Below, piece by piece: positions 16,609 through 24,364 of a stretch of DNA of 64,000 nt. The stretch is from Pseudomonas sp. LD120 (GTDB lineage Bacteria > Pseudomonadota > Gammaproteobacteria > Pseudomonadales > Pseudomonadaceae), in NCBI RefSeq assembly GCF_009861525.1, contig NZ_WVHL01000005.1, positions 1,674,001 through 1,738,000 of the forward strand, given 5' to 3'. A model generated the notes under the pieces. That model searched no databases, was not told where the DNA came from, and saw nothing but the letters and a program-made list of their open reading frames with translations. Position 1 is the stretch's first letter. Every line of letters starts with the position of its first letter. The translations under genes were made by a program, and so were the position numbers.

Positions 16609-18900
16609 TCAGAGCAGTTCAAAGCTCTGTTGCTTGACGTCCTGGGAATCCAGGCCGATCTGTACATTGAAGTCGCCCGGTTCCGCAGCGTACTTGAGCT
16701 GGGCATTGTAGAACTTCAGGTCGTCCTCGGTGATGGTGAAGTGAATGGACCTCTCTTCTCCGGCCTTGAGCATGATTTTCTGGAAGTTCTTCAGTTCCTT
16801 GATCGGGCGAATCATCGACCCGGCCACGTCCTGGATATACAACTGCACCACGGTTTCACCGTCACGCTTGCCGGTGTTCTTCACGGTCACGCTGGCGTCG
16901 AGTTTGCCGCTCTTGTTCAGGGTGCTGGAGGACAGGGCCATGTCCGACAGGCTGAAGCGGGTGTAGCTCAAGCCATAGCCGAACGGATACAGCGGGCCGG
17001 TGGTGTCGTCGAAGTACTGCGAGGTGTAGTTGCCCGGCTTGCCCGGGGTGAACGGCCGGCCAATGGTCAGGTGGTTGTAGTAGGTCGGAATCTGCCCCAC
17101 GGTGCGGGGGAAGGTGATCGGCAGCTTGCCCGACGGGTTGTAGTCGCCGAACAGCACGTCGGCGATGGCGTTGCCGCCCTCGGTGCCGCTGAACCAGGTT
17201 TCCAGGATCGCGTCGGCCTGTTGGTTTTCTTCCAGCAGCGACAGTGGCCGGCCATTCATCAGCACCAGCACCAAAGGCTTGCCGGTGGCCTTGAGGGCCT
17301 TGATCAGCTCGCGCTGGCTGGTGGGAATCAGCAGGTCGGTGCGGCTTGAGGATTCGTGGGACATGCCCCGGGATTCACCCACGGCGGCGACGATCACGTC
17401 CGCCTGTTTGGCCGCTTTCACTGCCTCGTCGATCATCTGCTGCGCCGGGCGTGGGTCGTCCACCACTTCCGGGGCGTCGAAGTTGAGGAAGTTCAGGTAG
17501 TCCACCACCTTCTGGTCGGCGGTGATATTGGAACCCCGGGCGTACACCAACTGGGCCTTGTCGCCCAGGACGTTGCGCATGCCGTCGTAGAGCGTCACCG
17601 ACTGCGCCGGCACGCCGGCGGCGGCCCAACTGCCCATCATGTCGATCGGCGCCTTGGCCAGCGGGCCGACCAGGGCGATCTTCGCGGTTTTCTTCAGCGG
17701 CAGGGTGTCGTTGTGGTTCTTCAGCAGCACCAGGCTGCGCCGCGCGATGTCCCGGGCGTCGCTGCGGTGCAGGCGGCTTTCGGCGTTGGTGTCGGCCGGG
17801 TCGTCCTCGGCCTTGCCGATGCGCACGTAAGGGTCCTTGAACAGGCCCATGTCGTACTTGGCCGCCAGCACTTCACGCACGGCGTTGTCGATGTGCTTCT
17901 GTTCGATTTCGCCGGACTTGAGCAGCCCCGGCAGTTCCTTGCCGTACAGCGAGTCGTTCATGCTCATGTCGATGCCGGCCTTGATTGCCAGCTTGGCGGC
18001 CTCGCGACCGTCCTTGGCCACGCCGTGGCGGATCAGTTCGACGATCGCACCGTGGTCGCTCACCGCCAGGCCCTTGAAGCCCCATTCCTTGCGCAGCAGG
18101 TCGTTCATCAGCCAGGTGTTGGAGGTGGCGGGCACGCCGTTGATCGAGTTCAGGGCCACCATCACCCCGCCGGCACCGGCGTCGATGGCTGCGCGGTAGG
18201 GCGGCAGGTAGTCCTGGTACATCTTCACCGGGCTCATGTCGACGATGTTGTAGTCGCGACCGCCCTCCACCGCGCCATACAGGGCGAAGTGCTTGACGCT
18301 GGCCATGATGCTGTCCGGCAGGGCCGGGCTCTGGCCCTGGTAGGCCTTGACCATGACCTTGGCAATGCGCGAGACCAGGTAGGTGTCTTCGCCGAAGCCC
18401 TCGGAGGTGCGGCCCCAGCGCGGATCGCGGGAGATATCCACCATCGGCGCGAAGGTGATGTCCAGGCTGTCGGCGCTGGCCTCCTTGGCAGCGATGCGCC
18501 CGGAGCGGCCGATGGCGTCCATGTCCCAGCTGGAGGCCAGGGCCAGGCTGATGGGGAAGATGGTCCGGTGGCCATGGATCACGTCATAGGCGAAGAACAT
18601 CGGGATCTTCAGCCGGCTGCGCATGGCCGCGTCCTGCATCGGGCGGTTTTCCGGGCGGGTGATGGAGTTGAAGGTGCCGCCGATGTTGCCCGCGGCGATT
18701 TCCTTGCGGATCAGTTCGCGGGGCATTTCCGGGCCGATGCTGATCAGGCGCAACTGGCCGATTTTTTCTTCCAGGGTCATGCGCTTGAGCAGATCGCTGA
18801 TAAAGGCATCTTTGTTTTCCAGGGGGACCGGGGCGGATTCGGCAAGCACCGGGTGACAGGCCAGACTGACCAGCAGGCTGAGCAAACACAGCTTCTTCAT
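16609..18900 (-). CDS. bglX: Periplasmic beta-glucosidase, glycoside hydrolase family 3
   Basis: 763 residues from the ATG at 18900, with a signal peptide (residues 1-20, cleaved after VLA). GH3 N-terminal barrel: KHF at 203-205 and the catalytic nucleophile D282 in LAVSDHGAIVE. The (alpha/beta)6 sandwich and a C-terminal fibronectin-III-like domain (TVKNTGKRDGETVVQLY) follow. Length and domain order match E. coli BglX (765 residues), which releases glucose from beta-glucosides in the periplasm; Pseudomonas homologues may also act on periplasmic glucans. Alternative ATG at 18915 would extend beyond the signal peptide. It stands alone between convergent clsB and divergent lemA. Confidence 0.92.
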   Translation of the reverse strand: MKKLCLLSLLVSLACHPVLAESAPVPLENKDAFISDLLKRMTLEEKIGQLRLISIGPEMPRELIRKEIAAGNIGGTFNSITRPENRPMQDAAMRSRLKIPMFFAYDVIHGHRTIFPISLALASSWDMDAIGRSGRIAAKEASADSLDITFAPMVDISRDPRWGRTSEGFGEDTYLVSRIAKVMVKAYQGQSPALPDSIMASVKHFALYGAVEGGRDYNIVDMSPVKMYQDYLPPYRAAIDAGAGGVMVALNSINGVPATSNTWLMNDLLRKEWGFKGLAVSDHGAIVELIRHGVAKDGREAAKLAIKAGIDMSMNDSLYGKELPGLLKSGEIEQKHIDNAVREVLAAKYDMGLFKDPYVRIGKAEDDPADTNAESRLHRSDARDIARRSLVLLKNHNDTLPLKKTAKIALVGPLAKAPIDMMGSWAAAGVPAQSVTLYDGMRNVLGDKAQLVYARGSNITADQKVVDYLNFLNFDAPEVVDDPRPAQQMIDEAVKAAKQADVIVAAVGESRGMSHESSSRTDLLIPTSQRELIKALKATGKPLVLVLMNGRPLSLLEENQQADAILETWFSGTEGGNAIADVLFGDYNPSGKLPITFPRTVGQIPTYYNHLTIGRPFTPGKPGNYTSQYFDDTTGPLYPFGYGLSYTRFSLSDMALSSSTLNKSGKLDASVTVKNTGKRDGETVVQLYIQDVAGSMIRPIKELKNFQKIMLKAGEERSIHFTITEDDLKFYNAQLKYAAEPGDFNVQIGLDSQDVKQQSFELL

Positions 18901-19140
18901 GAATATGGTTCTCAAGGGCTCAAGATCGACGCAGGCGAGAGGCGTCGAGCAGCCGACATTTAGGGAGCGACTATTGTTGTTCAGATAAATCCATCACACT
19001 TCCGAACTGTTTTTCGCGCTGGGCCTCTTTTAGCCCATCAGCCCGAGGCATTCCAGTGGCGCAGGCAGATTTTGCCCCGCGCCCTGCATGAAACCGGGCA
19101 AACGATCCATTTCAATCAGGTTGTGCAAGGAGCCCCACCC

Positions 19141-19749
19141 ATGAACATCACCCAAAGCCTGCGCTCGAGCTGGCCCATTGCCGCGCTGTTGCTGCTCAGC
19201 AGCCTGCTCAGCGGCTGCGGTATCAACAACATTCCGACCCTCGATGAGCAGGTCAAGGCCGACTGGGGCCAGGTGCAGAACCAGTACCAGCGCCGCGCCG
19301 ACCTGATCCCCAACCTGGTGGAAACCGTCAAGGGCTACGCCAAGCATGAGGAAGAAACCCTGACCGCGGTGATCGAGGCGCGAGCCAAGGCCACCTCGAT
19401 CCAGGTGGACGCCAGCACCCTGGACAACCCGGAAAAACTCAAACAGTTCCAGCAGGCCCAGGATCAGTTGAGTGGTGCCCTGAGCCGTCTGATGGTGGTC
19501 TCCGAGCGCTACCCGGATCTGAAGGCCAACCAGAACTTCCTGGCCCTGCAATCCCAGCTGGAAGGCACCGAGAACCGCATCGCCGTGGCCCGCCGCGACT
19601 TCATCCTGGCGGTGCAGAAGTACAATACCGAGATCCGCACCTTCCCTGGTCGGCTGTGGCACGGCCTGCTGTACAGCGACCTGCCGGTGCGTGAATCCTT
19701 CGAGGCCACGAGCCCTGACGCCGACAAAGCTCCGCAAGTCAAATTCTGA
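19141..19749 (+). CDS. lemA: LemA-family lipoprotein
   Basis: 202 residues, start at the ATG at 19141. A lipoprotein signal is seen (LLSSLLSGC, modified C26). The LemA core follows: DEQVKADWGQVQNQYQRRADLIPNLVETVKGYAKHE, four long helices, and the AVARRDF segment near residue 150. Role in bacteria is poorly defined; LemA genes usually stand beside TPM-domain proteins, as here, where the stop shares one base with the start of a decayed TPM gene (TGATG). Confidence 0.9.
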   Translation: MNITQSLRSSWPIAALLLLSSLLSGCGINNIPTLDEQVKADWGQVQNQYQRRADLIPNLVETVKGYAKHEEETLTAVIEARAKATSIQVDASTLDNPEKLKQFQQAQDQLSGALSRLMVVSERYPDLKANQNFLALQSQLEGTENRIAVARRDFILAVQKYNTEIRTFPGRLWHGLLYSDLPVRESFEATSPDADKAPQVKF

Positions 19750-20297
19750 TGCCTCGGGGGCAGCGCGTGTTGCGAAGCGCGCTGCTGGCGCTATGGCTGG
19801 CGAGTGGCGCCGCACTGGCGCAACAACCAGGGGCCGCGCTCACGGATGGCGGGCCAGTGCGTGCGTCGCAACCTGCTGTCTGGGTCGAGCCCGTACCGGT
19901 CATTGCCACCGCAGGGCCAATTGAAAGCCTGTTCCCCAAACTCACGGGGCCGGTGGTGGACACGGCGCAGAAGCTGACGCCGGAGAGGGGGCCGTACCTG
20001 AGCGAAATGCTGGCCCGGCGCGAGCGTAGCACCGGCGACCAAGTGGTCGTGGTCACCGGTGCGAACCTGGGTGGGCTACAGCATCGACGACGTAGGGCTG
20101 CGCTTGGGCCGTTACTGGGGCGTGGCCAGAAGCACAAGAACAACGGTGTCCCGCTGCGGGTGGCGCTGGATGATCGCAAGGTGCGCATCGAAGTTGGCTA
20201 GGGGCTGGACGATCTGCGGACCGAGGCCGTGGCGGCGGTGACAGTTTTGGCGGTGGCGGGGCGTCCGGCAGTGGTAGCCCACGGGGAAAAACATTAA
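19749..20297 (+). pseudogene. Decayed TPM-domain (YgcG-like) gene between lemA and its intact paralogue
   Basis: Begins with an intact start and signal peptide, then a TPM domain like that of the next gene (FPKLTGPVVDTAQKL; TGDQVVVVTGANL). Three lesions are visible against the neighbour. A one-base insertion near 20067 and a one-base loss near 20127 put the segment VGYSIDDVGLRLGRYWGV out of frame. A TAG at 20199-20201 replaces the Tyr of EVGYGLED. An internal deletion of roughly 100-150 codons joins GLDDL directly to the glycine-rich tail (GGGDSFGGGGASGSGS), which then ends at TAA 20295-20297. The gene is therefore non-functional beyond a truncated exported peptide of about 150 residues. Confidence 0.85.
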
Positions 20298-20310
20298 GGA
20301 TGAGGTGCTG

Positions 20311-21072
20311 ATGCGACTTTATAAAATCGGCCTGGTGCTGTTGCTCTGGGTCTTCGCAGTCACGGCCCAGGCCGAGCTGAGGTTTCCGGCCCTGAGCGGG
20401 CGGGTGGTGGATGAGGCGCAGATGATCGAGCCAACCGTCCGCGCCCAGCTGACCCAGCAACTGCAAGCCCACGAACAGGCCACCGGCGAGCAGCTGGTGG
20501 TGGTGACCCTGACGAACCTGCAAGGCGCCAGCATCGAGGACTACGGCTATCAGTTGGGGCGCCACTGGGGCATTGGCCAGAAGGACAAGAACAACGGCGC
20601 GCTGCTGATCGTTGCCCGCGACGAGCGCAAGCTGCGCATCGAAGTCGGTTATGGCCTGGAGGATCGCCTGACCGATGCCCAGGCCTCGGTGATCATCCAC
20701 CAGGTGATCACTCCGGCGTTCAAGACCGGGCAGTTCAGCAAGGGCATCAGCGACGGCGTCTCGGCCATGCTGCTGGTGCTCGGCGGCACGCCGCTGGACG
20801 CGCCGGCCACGGCCTACGACAGCGGCGAGAGTGGCCCCCAGGACGACTTTGTCCAGCGTCATCCGTTGCTGTTCCTGTTCCTGGTGCTGCTGTTCATCCT
20901 GGTGGTCATGGTGGCGCAGGCGCTTGGGTTCATCACCACCACCAGCGGGCGCGGCGGTGGCGGTGGCGGTGGCGGTTTCGGCGGTGGTGGTTTTGGTGGT
21001 GGGTCCGGCGGCGGTGGCTTCAGCGGCGGTGGCGGCAGTTTTGGCGGCGGTGGTTCCTCCGGCGGCTGGTAA
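20311..21072 (+). CDS. TPM-domain exported membrane protein with glycine-rich tail (YgcG-like)
   Basis: 253 residues from the ATG at 20311 (AAGGA ten bases upstream; a GTG at 20305 is also possible). Signal peptide 1-21, TPM domain about 25-145 (LSGRVVDEAQMIEP ... GKDKNNGALLIV-type core ... VGYGLEDRLTDAQ), a membrane helix around 189-210, then a tail that is almost only Gly, Ser and Phe. The TPM fold of plant TLP18.3 is a metal-binding or phosphatase-like module; bacterial homologues work with LemA proteins in an uncertain membrane role. It lies 13 nt after the decayed copy and 29 nt before another TPM gene. Confidence 0.88.
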   Translation: MRLYKIGLVLLLWVFAVTAQAELRFPALSGRVVDEAQMIEPTVRAQLTQQLQAHEQATGEQLVVVTLTNLQGASIEDYGYQLGRHWGIGQKDKNNGALLIVARDERKLRIEVGYGLEDRLTDAQASVIIHQVITPAFKTGQFSKGISDGVSAMLLVLGGTPLDAPATAYDSGESGPQDDFVQRHPLLFLFLVLLFILVVMVAQALGFITTTSGRGGGGGGGGFGGGGFGGGSGGGGFSGGGGSFGGGGSSGGW

Positions 21073-21101
21073 CTCAACATAAAGAGCGGATATCCAACGA
21101 C

Positions 21102-21719
21102 ATGGCATTACTCAGTGAATACGAACAACGGCAAGTGGCCGAAGCCATCGCCCGGGTCGAGCGCCATACCGACGCCGAGCTGGTGACGGTGCTGGCCGCC
21201 CGGGCCGACGACTACGCCTACATTGCGCTGCTCTGGGCCAGCTTGCTGGCGCTGGTGGTGCCGGGGGTGGTGCACTACGTCACTGGCTGGCTGAACATGC
21301 ACCTGTTGCTGCTGGCACAATGGGCGACTTTTATCGTGTTGGGCCTGGTGTTGCGCCTGCCACGGATCACCACCCGGTTGATTCCGCGTTCGGTACGCCA
21401 CTGGCGGGCCTCCAACCTGGCCCGGCGCCAGTTCCTCGAACAGAATCTGCACCACACCGTCGGCGGCACCGGGGTGCTGATCTTTGTCAGCGAAGCCGAG
21501 CGTTACGTGGAAATCCTCGTGGACGAGGGTATTTCCAAGCGTCTGGATAACAAACAGTGGAACGGCATTGTGCGCAACTTTACCCAGCAAGTCCGGCAGG
21601 GCCAGACCCTGCAGGGCTTTCTCGACTGCATTGACGCCAGCGGCGAACTGCTCAAGGCCCATGTACCCCTGACCCAGGTGCGCAACGAATTGCCCAACCG
21701 CCTGGTGGTGCTCAACTGA
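21102..21719 (+). CDS. TPM-domain membrane protein, DUF-type short form
   Basis: 205 residues without a signal peptide. It begins with the TPM-like EYEQRQVAEAIARVERHTDAELVTVLA, has two membrane helices (about 44-66 and 67-88), and resumes the TPM strand as GTGVLIFVSEAERYVEILVDEGI. Thus the TPM domain is split by a membrane hairpin, a known arrangement for the third gene of lemA/TPM operons. Same strand and spacing indicate one operon lemA - TPM (decayed) - TPM - TPM. Confidence 0.87.
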   Translation: MALLSEYEQRQVAEAIARVERHTDAELVTVLAARADDYAYIALLWASLLALVVPGVVHYVTGWLNMHLLLLAQWATFIVLGLVLRLPRITTRLIPRSVRHWRASNLARRQFLEQNLHHTVGGTGVLIFVSEAERYVEILVDEGISKRLDNKQWNGIVRNFTQQVRQGQTLQGFLDCIDASGELLKAHVPLTQVRNELPNRLVVLN

Positions 21720-21720
21720 G

Positions 21721-21890
21721 CCCCCCCTGAGCCTTGTACCGTCCTGAGGACGCCTTCGCTGGCAGCCGGCTCCAGCTGGCGCGATATCGCGGGTGTTCTT
21801 GTAGTGGACGGTTTGCCGGCGAAGAGCCCCCCTGAGCCTTGTACCGCCCTCGGGGACGCCTGTGCTGGCAATCCAGTCCCTGTGGGCGAC
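21721..21890. repeat. Direct repeat with REP-like motifs
   Basis: A segment of about 45 bp is present twice, at 21721-21764 and 21826-21869; both copies contain CCCCCTGAGCCTTGTACCG then GGACGCC and GCTGGCA. The sequence between includes GTTTGCCGGCGAAG, another REP-type core. Located in the 279-bp gap between the TPM operon and a methyltransferase. Confidence 0.65.
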
Positions 21891-21998
21891 GATTTTTTTA
21901 CCGTCGGGTGAATAACTCCGTGCCCCGACGGGGTTTGCTCCCTAAAATACCCGCCACTCCCTGATTCACACCCCGCATCGCCCGAGGCACCTGCCCCC

Positions 21999-23234
21999 AT
22001 GTCCGTTACCGCACCTTCCGCCCGCTCCGCGCCGGATCACCACGCCCAGTTTCTGCAATTGCTCGACACCAGCCTCGCACAGAACGCCTTTATCAAGCTG
22101 GTATTGGCCAAGCACGTGGGCCCGGAGGCGGACCTGCAACGCCTGATCATCAAGCAACTGACGGTCAAGGAGCAGCCGTGCCTGTCCTTCGTCTATCGCT
22201 ACAAGACCCGCGACATCACCAAGAACTTCCCGCTGGACGAGGGCGTGGCGAGCATTGCCGGCTTGCTGCCGGCTGCGTTCAAGAACGCCCATCTGCTGAC
22301 CCTGACCGATGAAATACAGCTCGAATACAGTAAGAAGGGCAAAAGCTCACTGTTCAAGGGCAAGCCGCAAACCCAGCGCGATGTGCCGTCGGCCGAGCAC
22401 AACCGAGAGAAGAACCGCTTCCTCGACCTCAGCCGGCCGTTTCTCGCCGACCTGGGGGTGACCAACAAGCAGCATGAGCTGATCCCGGCGATGTCGCGCA
22501 AATGGAAGCAGATCAACAAGTTCATCGAGGTCTTCAGCCACGCCCTGAGCAGCTCGCCGATCCATCTTGATCAGCCGGTGCGGGTGGCGGATTTCGGTTC
22601 CGGCAAGGGCTACCTGACCTTCGCCATCCACGACTACCTGCGCAACACTCTCAAGGCCGAGGGCGAGGTGACCGGCGTCGAATTGCGCGAGGACATGGTG
22701 ACCCTGTGCAACGCCGCCGCGCAGCGCCTGGAACACCCGGGCCTGGTGTTCAAGTGCGGTGACGTGCGCAGCGTGGCCCCCAGCCAACTGGACGTGATGA
22801 TCGCCCTGCATGCCTGCGACATCGCCACCGACTATGCGATCCACACCGGCATCCGCTCCGGCGCGGCGATCATCATGTGCTCGCCGTGCTGCCACAAGCA
22901 GATCCGCCTGCAGATCCAGAGCCCGGCGCTGCTCAAGCCGATGCTGCAATACGGCCTGCACCTGGGGCAGCAGGCGGAGATGGTCACCGACAGCCTGCGG
23001 GCGCTGTTCCTCGAAGCCTGCGGTTATGACACCAAGGTCTTTGAGTTCATCTCCCTGGAACACACCAACAAGAACAAGATGATCCTGGCGGTCAAGCGCG
23101 CCGAACCGCTCGACCCGACCCAATTGTTGGCCAGGATCGAAGAACTCAAGGCGTTCTACCAGATCAGCGAGCACTGCCTGGAAACCCTGCTCAAGGCCGA
23201 CGGCTATCTACAGAGCCGCAGCGCCAAGCAGTAA
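21999..23234 (+). CDS. SAM-dependent methyltransferase with N-terminal extension
   Basis: 411 residues. The first 130 residues form a separate domain of unknown role; the methyltransferase part starts near residue 180 with motif I VADFGSGKGYLTFAIHDYL and an acidic loop VTGVELREDM. The segment MIALHACDIATDYAI and the cysteine-rich CSPCCHKQIRLQI are characteristic of a bacterial/eukaryotic group related to GSTCD/METTL25-type methyltransferases, which probably act on RNA. Substrate not known. Start ATG at 21999 follows the weak sequence GCACCTGCCCCC. Transcribed alone. Confidence 0.78.
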   Translation: MSVTAPSARSAPDHHAQFLQLLDTSLAQNAFIKLVLAKHVGPEADLQRLIIKQLTVKEQPCLSFVYRYKTRDITKNFPLDEGVASIAGLLPAAFKNAHLLTLTDEIQLEYSKKGKSSLFKGKPQTQRDVPSAEHNREKNRFLDLSRPFLADLGVTNKQHELIPAMSRKWKQINKFIEVFSHALSSSPIHLDQPVRVADFGSGKGYLTFAIHDYLRNTLKAEGEVTGVELREDMVTLCNAAAQRLEHPGLVFKCGDVRSVAPSQLDVMIALHACDIATDYAIHTGIRSGAAIIMCSPCCHKQIRLQIQSPALLKPMLQYGLHLGQQAEMVTDSLRALFLEACGYDTKVFEFISLEHTNKNKMILAVKRAEPLDPTQLLARIEELKAFYQISEHCLETLLKADGYLQSRSAKQ

Positions 23235-23288
23235 GCTGCAAGCCACCAGTCTGGAGTTCCACGCCAGCAGCTTGAGGCTTACAGCTTG
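23233..23288 (+). repeat. Imperfect inverted repeat after methyltransferase gene
   Basis: Arms AAGCTGCAAGCC (23233-23244) and GGCTTACAGCTT (23277-23288) pair with one mismatch. Similar AAGCTTCAAGCTGCAAG sequence occurs near 47620. Probably a REP-type hairpin; could limit readthrough. Confidence 0.5.
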
Positions 23289-23382
23289 CCGCTGTAGTAA
23301 GTGGCTATTACCCGGGCTGGCGGAATGGGACTACCTTGAGTACTCATTCCGCCCACGTCTTGCCCTGAAAGGAGCCCACTCC

Positions 23383-23964
23383 ATGGCCGCGAAAAAGATC
23401 CTCATGCTGGTTGGCGATTACGTTGAAGACTACGAAGTGATGGTGCCATTCCAGGCGCTGCTGATGGTCGGTCACACGGTGCACGCCGTGTGCCCGGACA
23501 AGCGCGCCGGGCAGACCGTGCGTACAGCGATCCACGACTTCGAGGGCGACCAGACCTACAGCGAAAAACCGGGCCACCTGTTTGCCTTGAACTTCGATTT
23601 CTCCCAGGTCGCCTCCAGCGACTACGATGCCCTGCTGATCCCCGGCGGACGTGCACCGGAATACCTGCGCCTGAACGAAAAAGTCCTGCAACTGGTCAAG
23701 GAATTCGACCAGGCCGGTAAGCCGATTGCCGCGGTGTGCCACGGCGCGCAACTGCTGGCCGCGGCCGGCATCCTTGAAGGCCGCGAGTGCAGCGCCTACC
23801 CGGCCTGTGCCCCGGAAGTACGGCTGGCCGGTGGTACCTACATCGACATTCCGGTGACTGATGGCCACGTCCAGGGCAACCTGGCCACCGCCCCAGCCTG
23901 GCCGGCGCACCCCAGCTGGCTGGCCGGTTTCCTTGGCCTGCTGGGCACCAAAATCACCCTGTAA
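23383..23964 (+). CDS. DJ-1/PfpI-family protein
   Basis: 193 residues from the ATG at 23383, preceded by AAAGGAG; open sequence to 23272 is upstream spacer. Flavodoxin-like fold with the nucleophile elbow AAVCHGAQLLAAAGIL (Cys followed by His-Gly) and the PGGRAPEYLR strand carrying the conserved glycines. Members act as glyoxalase III, deglycase or chaperone-like stress proteins; this branch is close to the PfpI/YhbO class. The next gene starts 14 nt after the stop on the same strand, suggesting co-expression. Confidence 0.88.
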   Translation: MAAKKILMLVGDYVEDYEVMVPFQALLMVGHTVHAVCPDKRAGQTVRTAIHDFEGDQTYSEKPGHLFALNFDFSQVASSDYDALLIPGGRAPEYLRLNEKVLQLVKEFDQAGKPIAAVCHGAQLLAAAGILEGRECSAYPACAPEVRLAGGTYIDIPVTDGHVQGNLATAPAWPAHPSWLAGFLGLLGTKITL

Positions 23965-23978
23965 GCGAGGACCACGCC

Positions 23979-24284
23979 ATGTGCGAGCTGTACGTCAAGG
24001 CCGACCCGATTCTCTATGAATCCCGTTCCCGCTCGTTGCGTATCTGTGGCGTGGTCACCACCTTGCGCCTGGAAAACCAGTTCTGGGACATCCTCAGCGA
24101 AATTGCCGAAGTCGACGGCATGACCACCAACCAGCTGATTGCCAAGCTGTATGAAGAGGTCATGGACTACCGCGGCGAAGTGGTGAATTTCGCCTCCTTC
24201 CTGCGGGTTAGTTGCACCCGCTACCTGAGCCAGCGTCGCGTCACGGCTCCCGATCTCAGCCTGGTTCGCCGCAACGCTTTGTAG
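23979..24284 (+). CDS. Ribbon-helix-helix domain protein
   Basis: 101 residues. The region SRSLRICGVVTTLRLENQFWDILSEIAEVDGMTTNQLIAKLYEE (about 14-60) fits the RHH_4 family: one strand followed by two helices, the DNA-binding fold of Arc/MetJ-type proteins. Some database annotations of relatives carry an unrelated sulfotransferase name; nothing supports that. It follows the DJ-1/PfpI gene by 14 nt and may regulate it or itself. Confidence 0.78.
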   Translation: MCELYVKADPILYESRSRSLRICGVVTTLRLENQFWDILSEIAEVDGMTTNQLIAKLYEEVMDYRGEVVNFASFLRVSCTRYLSQRRVTAPDLSLVRRNAL

Positions 24285-24364
24285 GGCCTGGCGTCAGACC
24301 TCGCTGCTGGCCGCGCCTTTGCGGGCGCGGGGGAGGAGTTGCCCGCCGACGGGCAGCGTGGCCA

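Noticed and set aside
17356..18963. A 535-codon open frame antisense to bglX
   Set aside because: It is opposite a full GH3 enzyme with signal peptide and catalytic residues; long antisense frames are expected in GC-rich DNA and this one has no domain.
23272..23382. N-terminal extension of the DJ-1/PfpI protein
   Set aside because: The ATG at 23383 has an ideal AAAGGAG; the upstream part includes the end of a REP-type hairpin.
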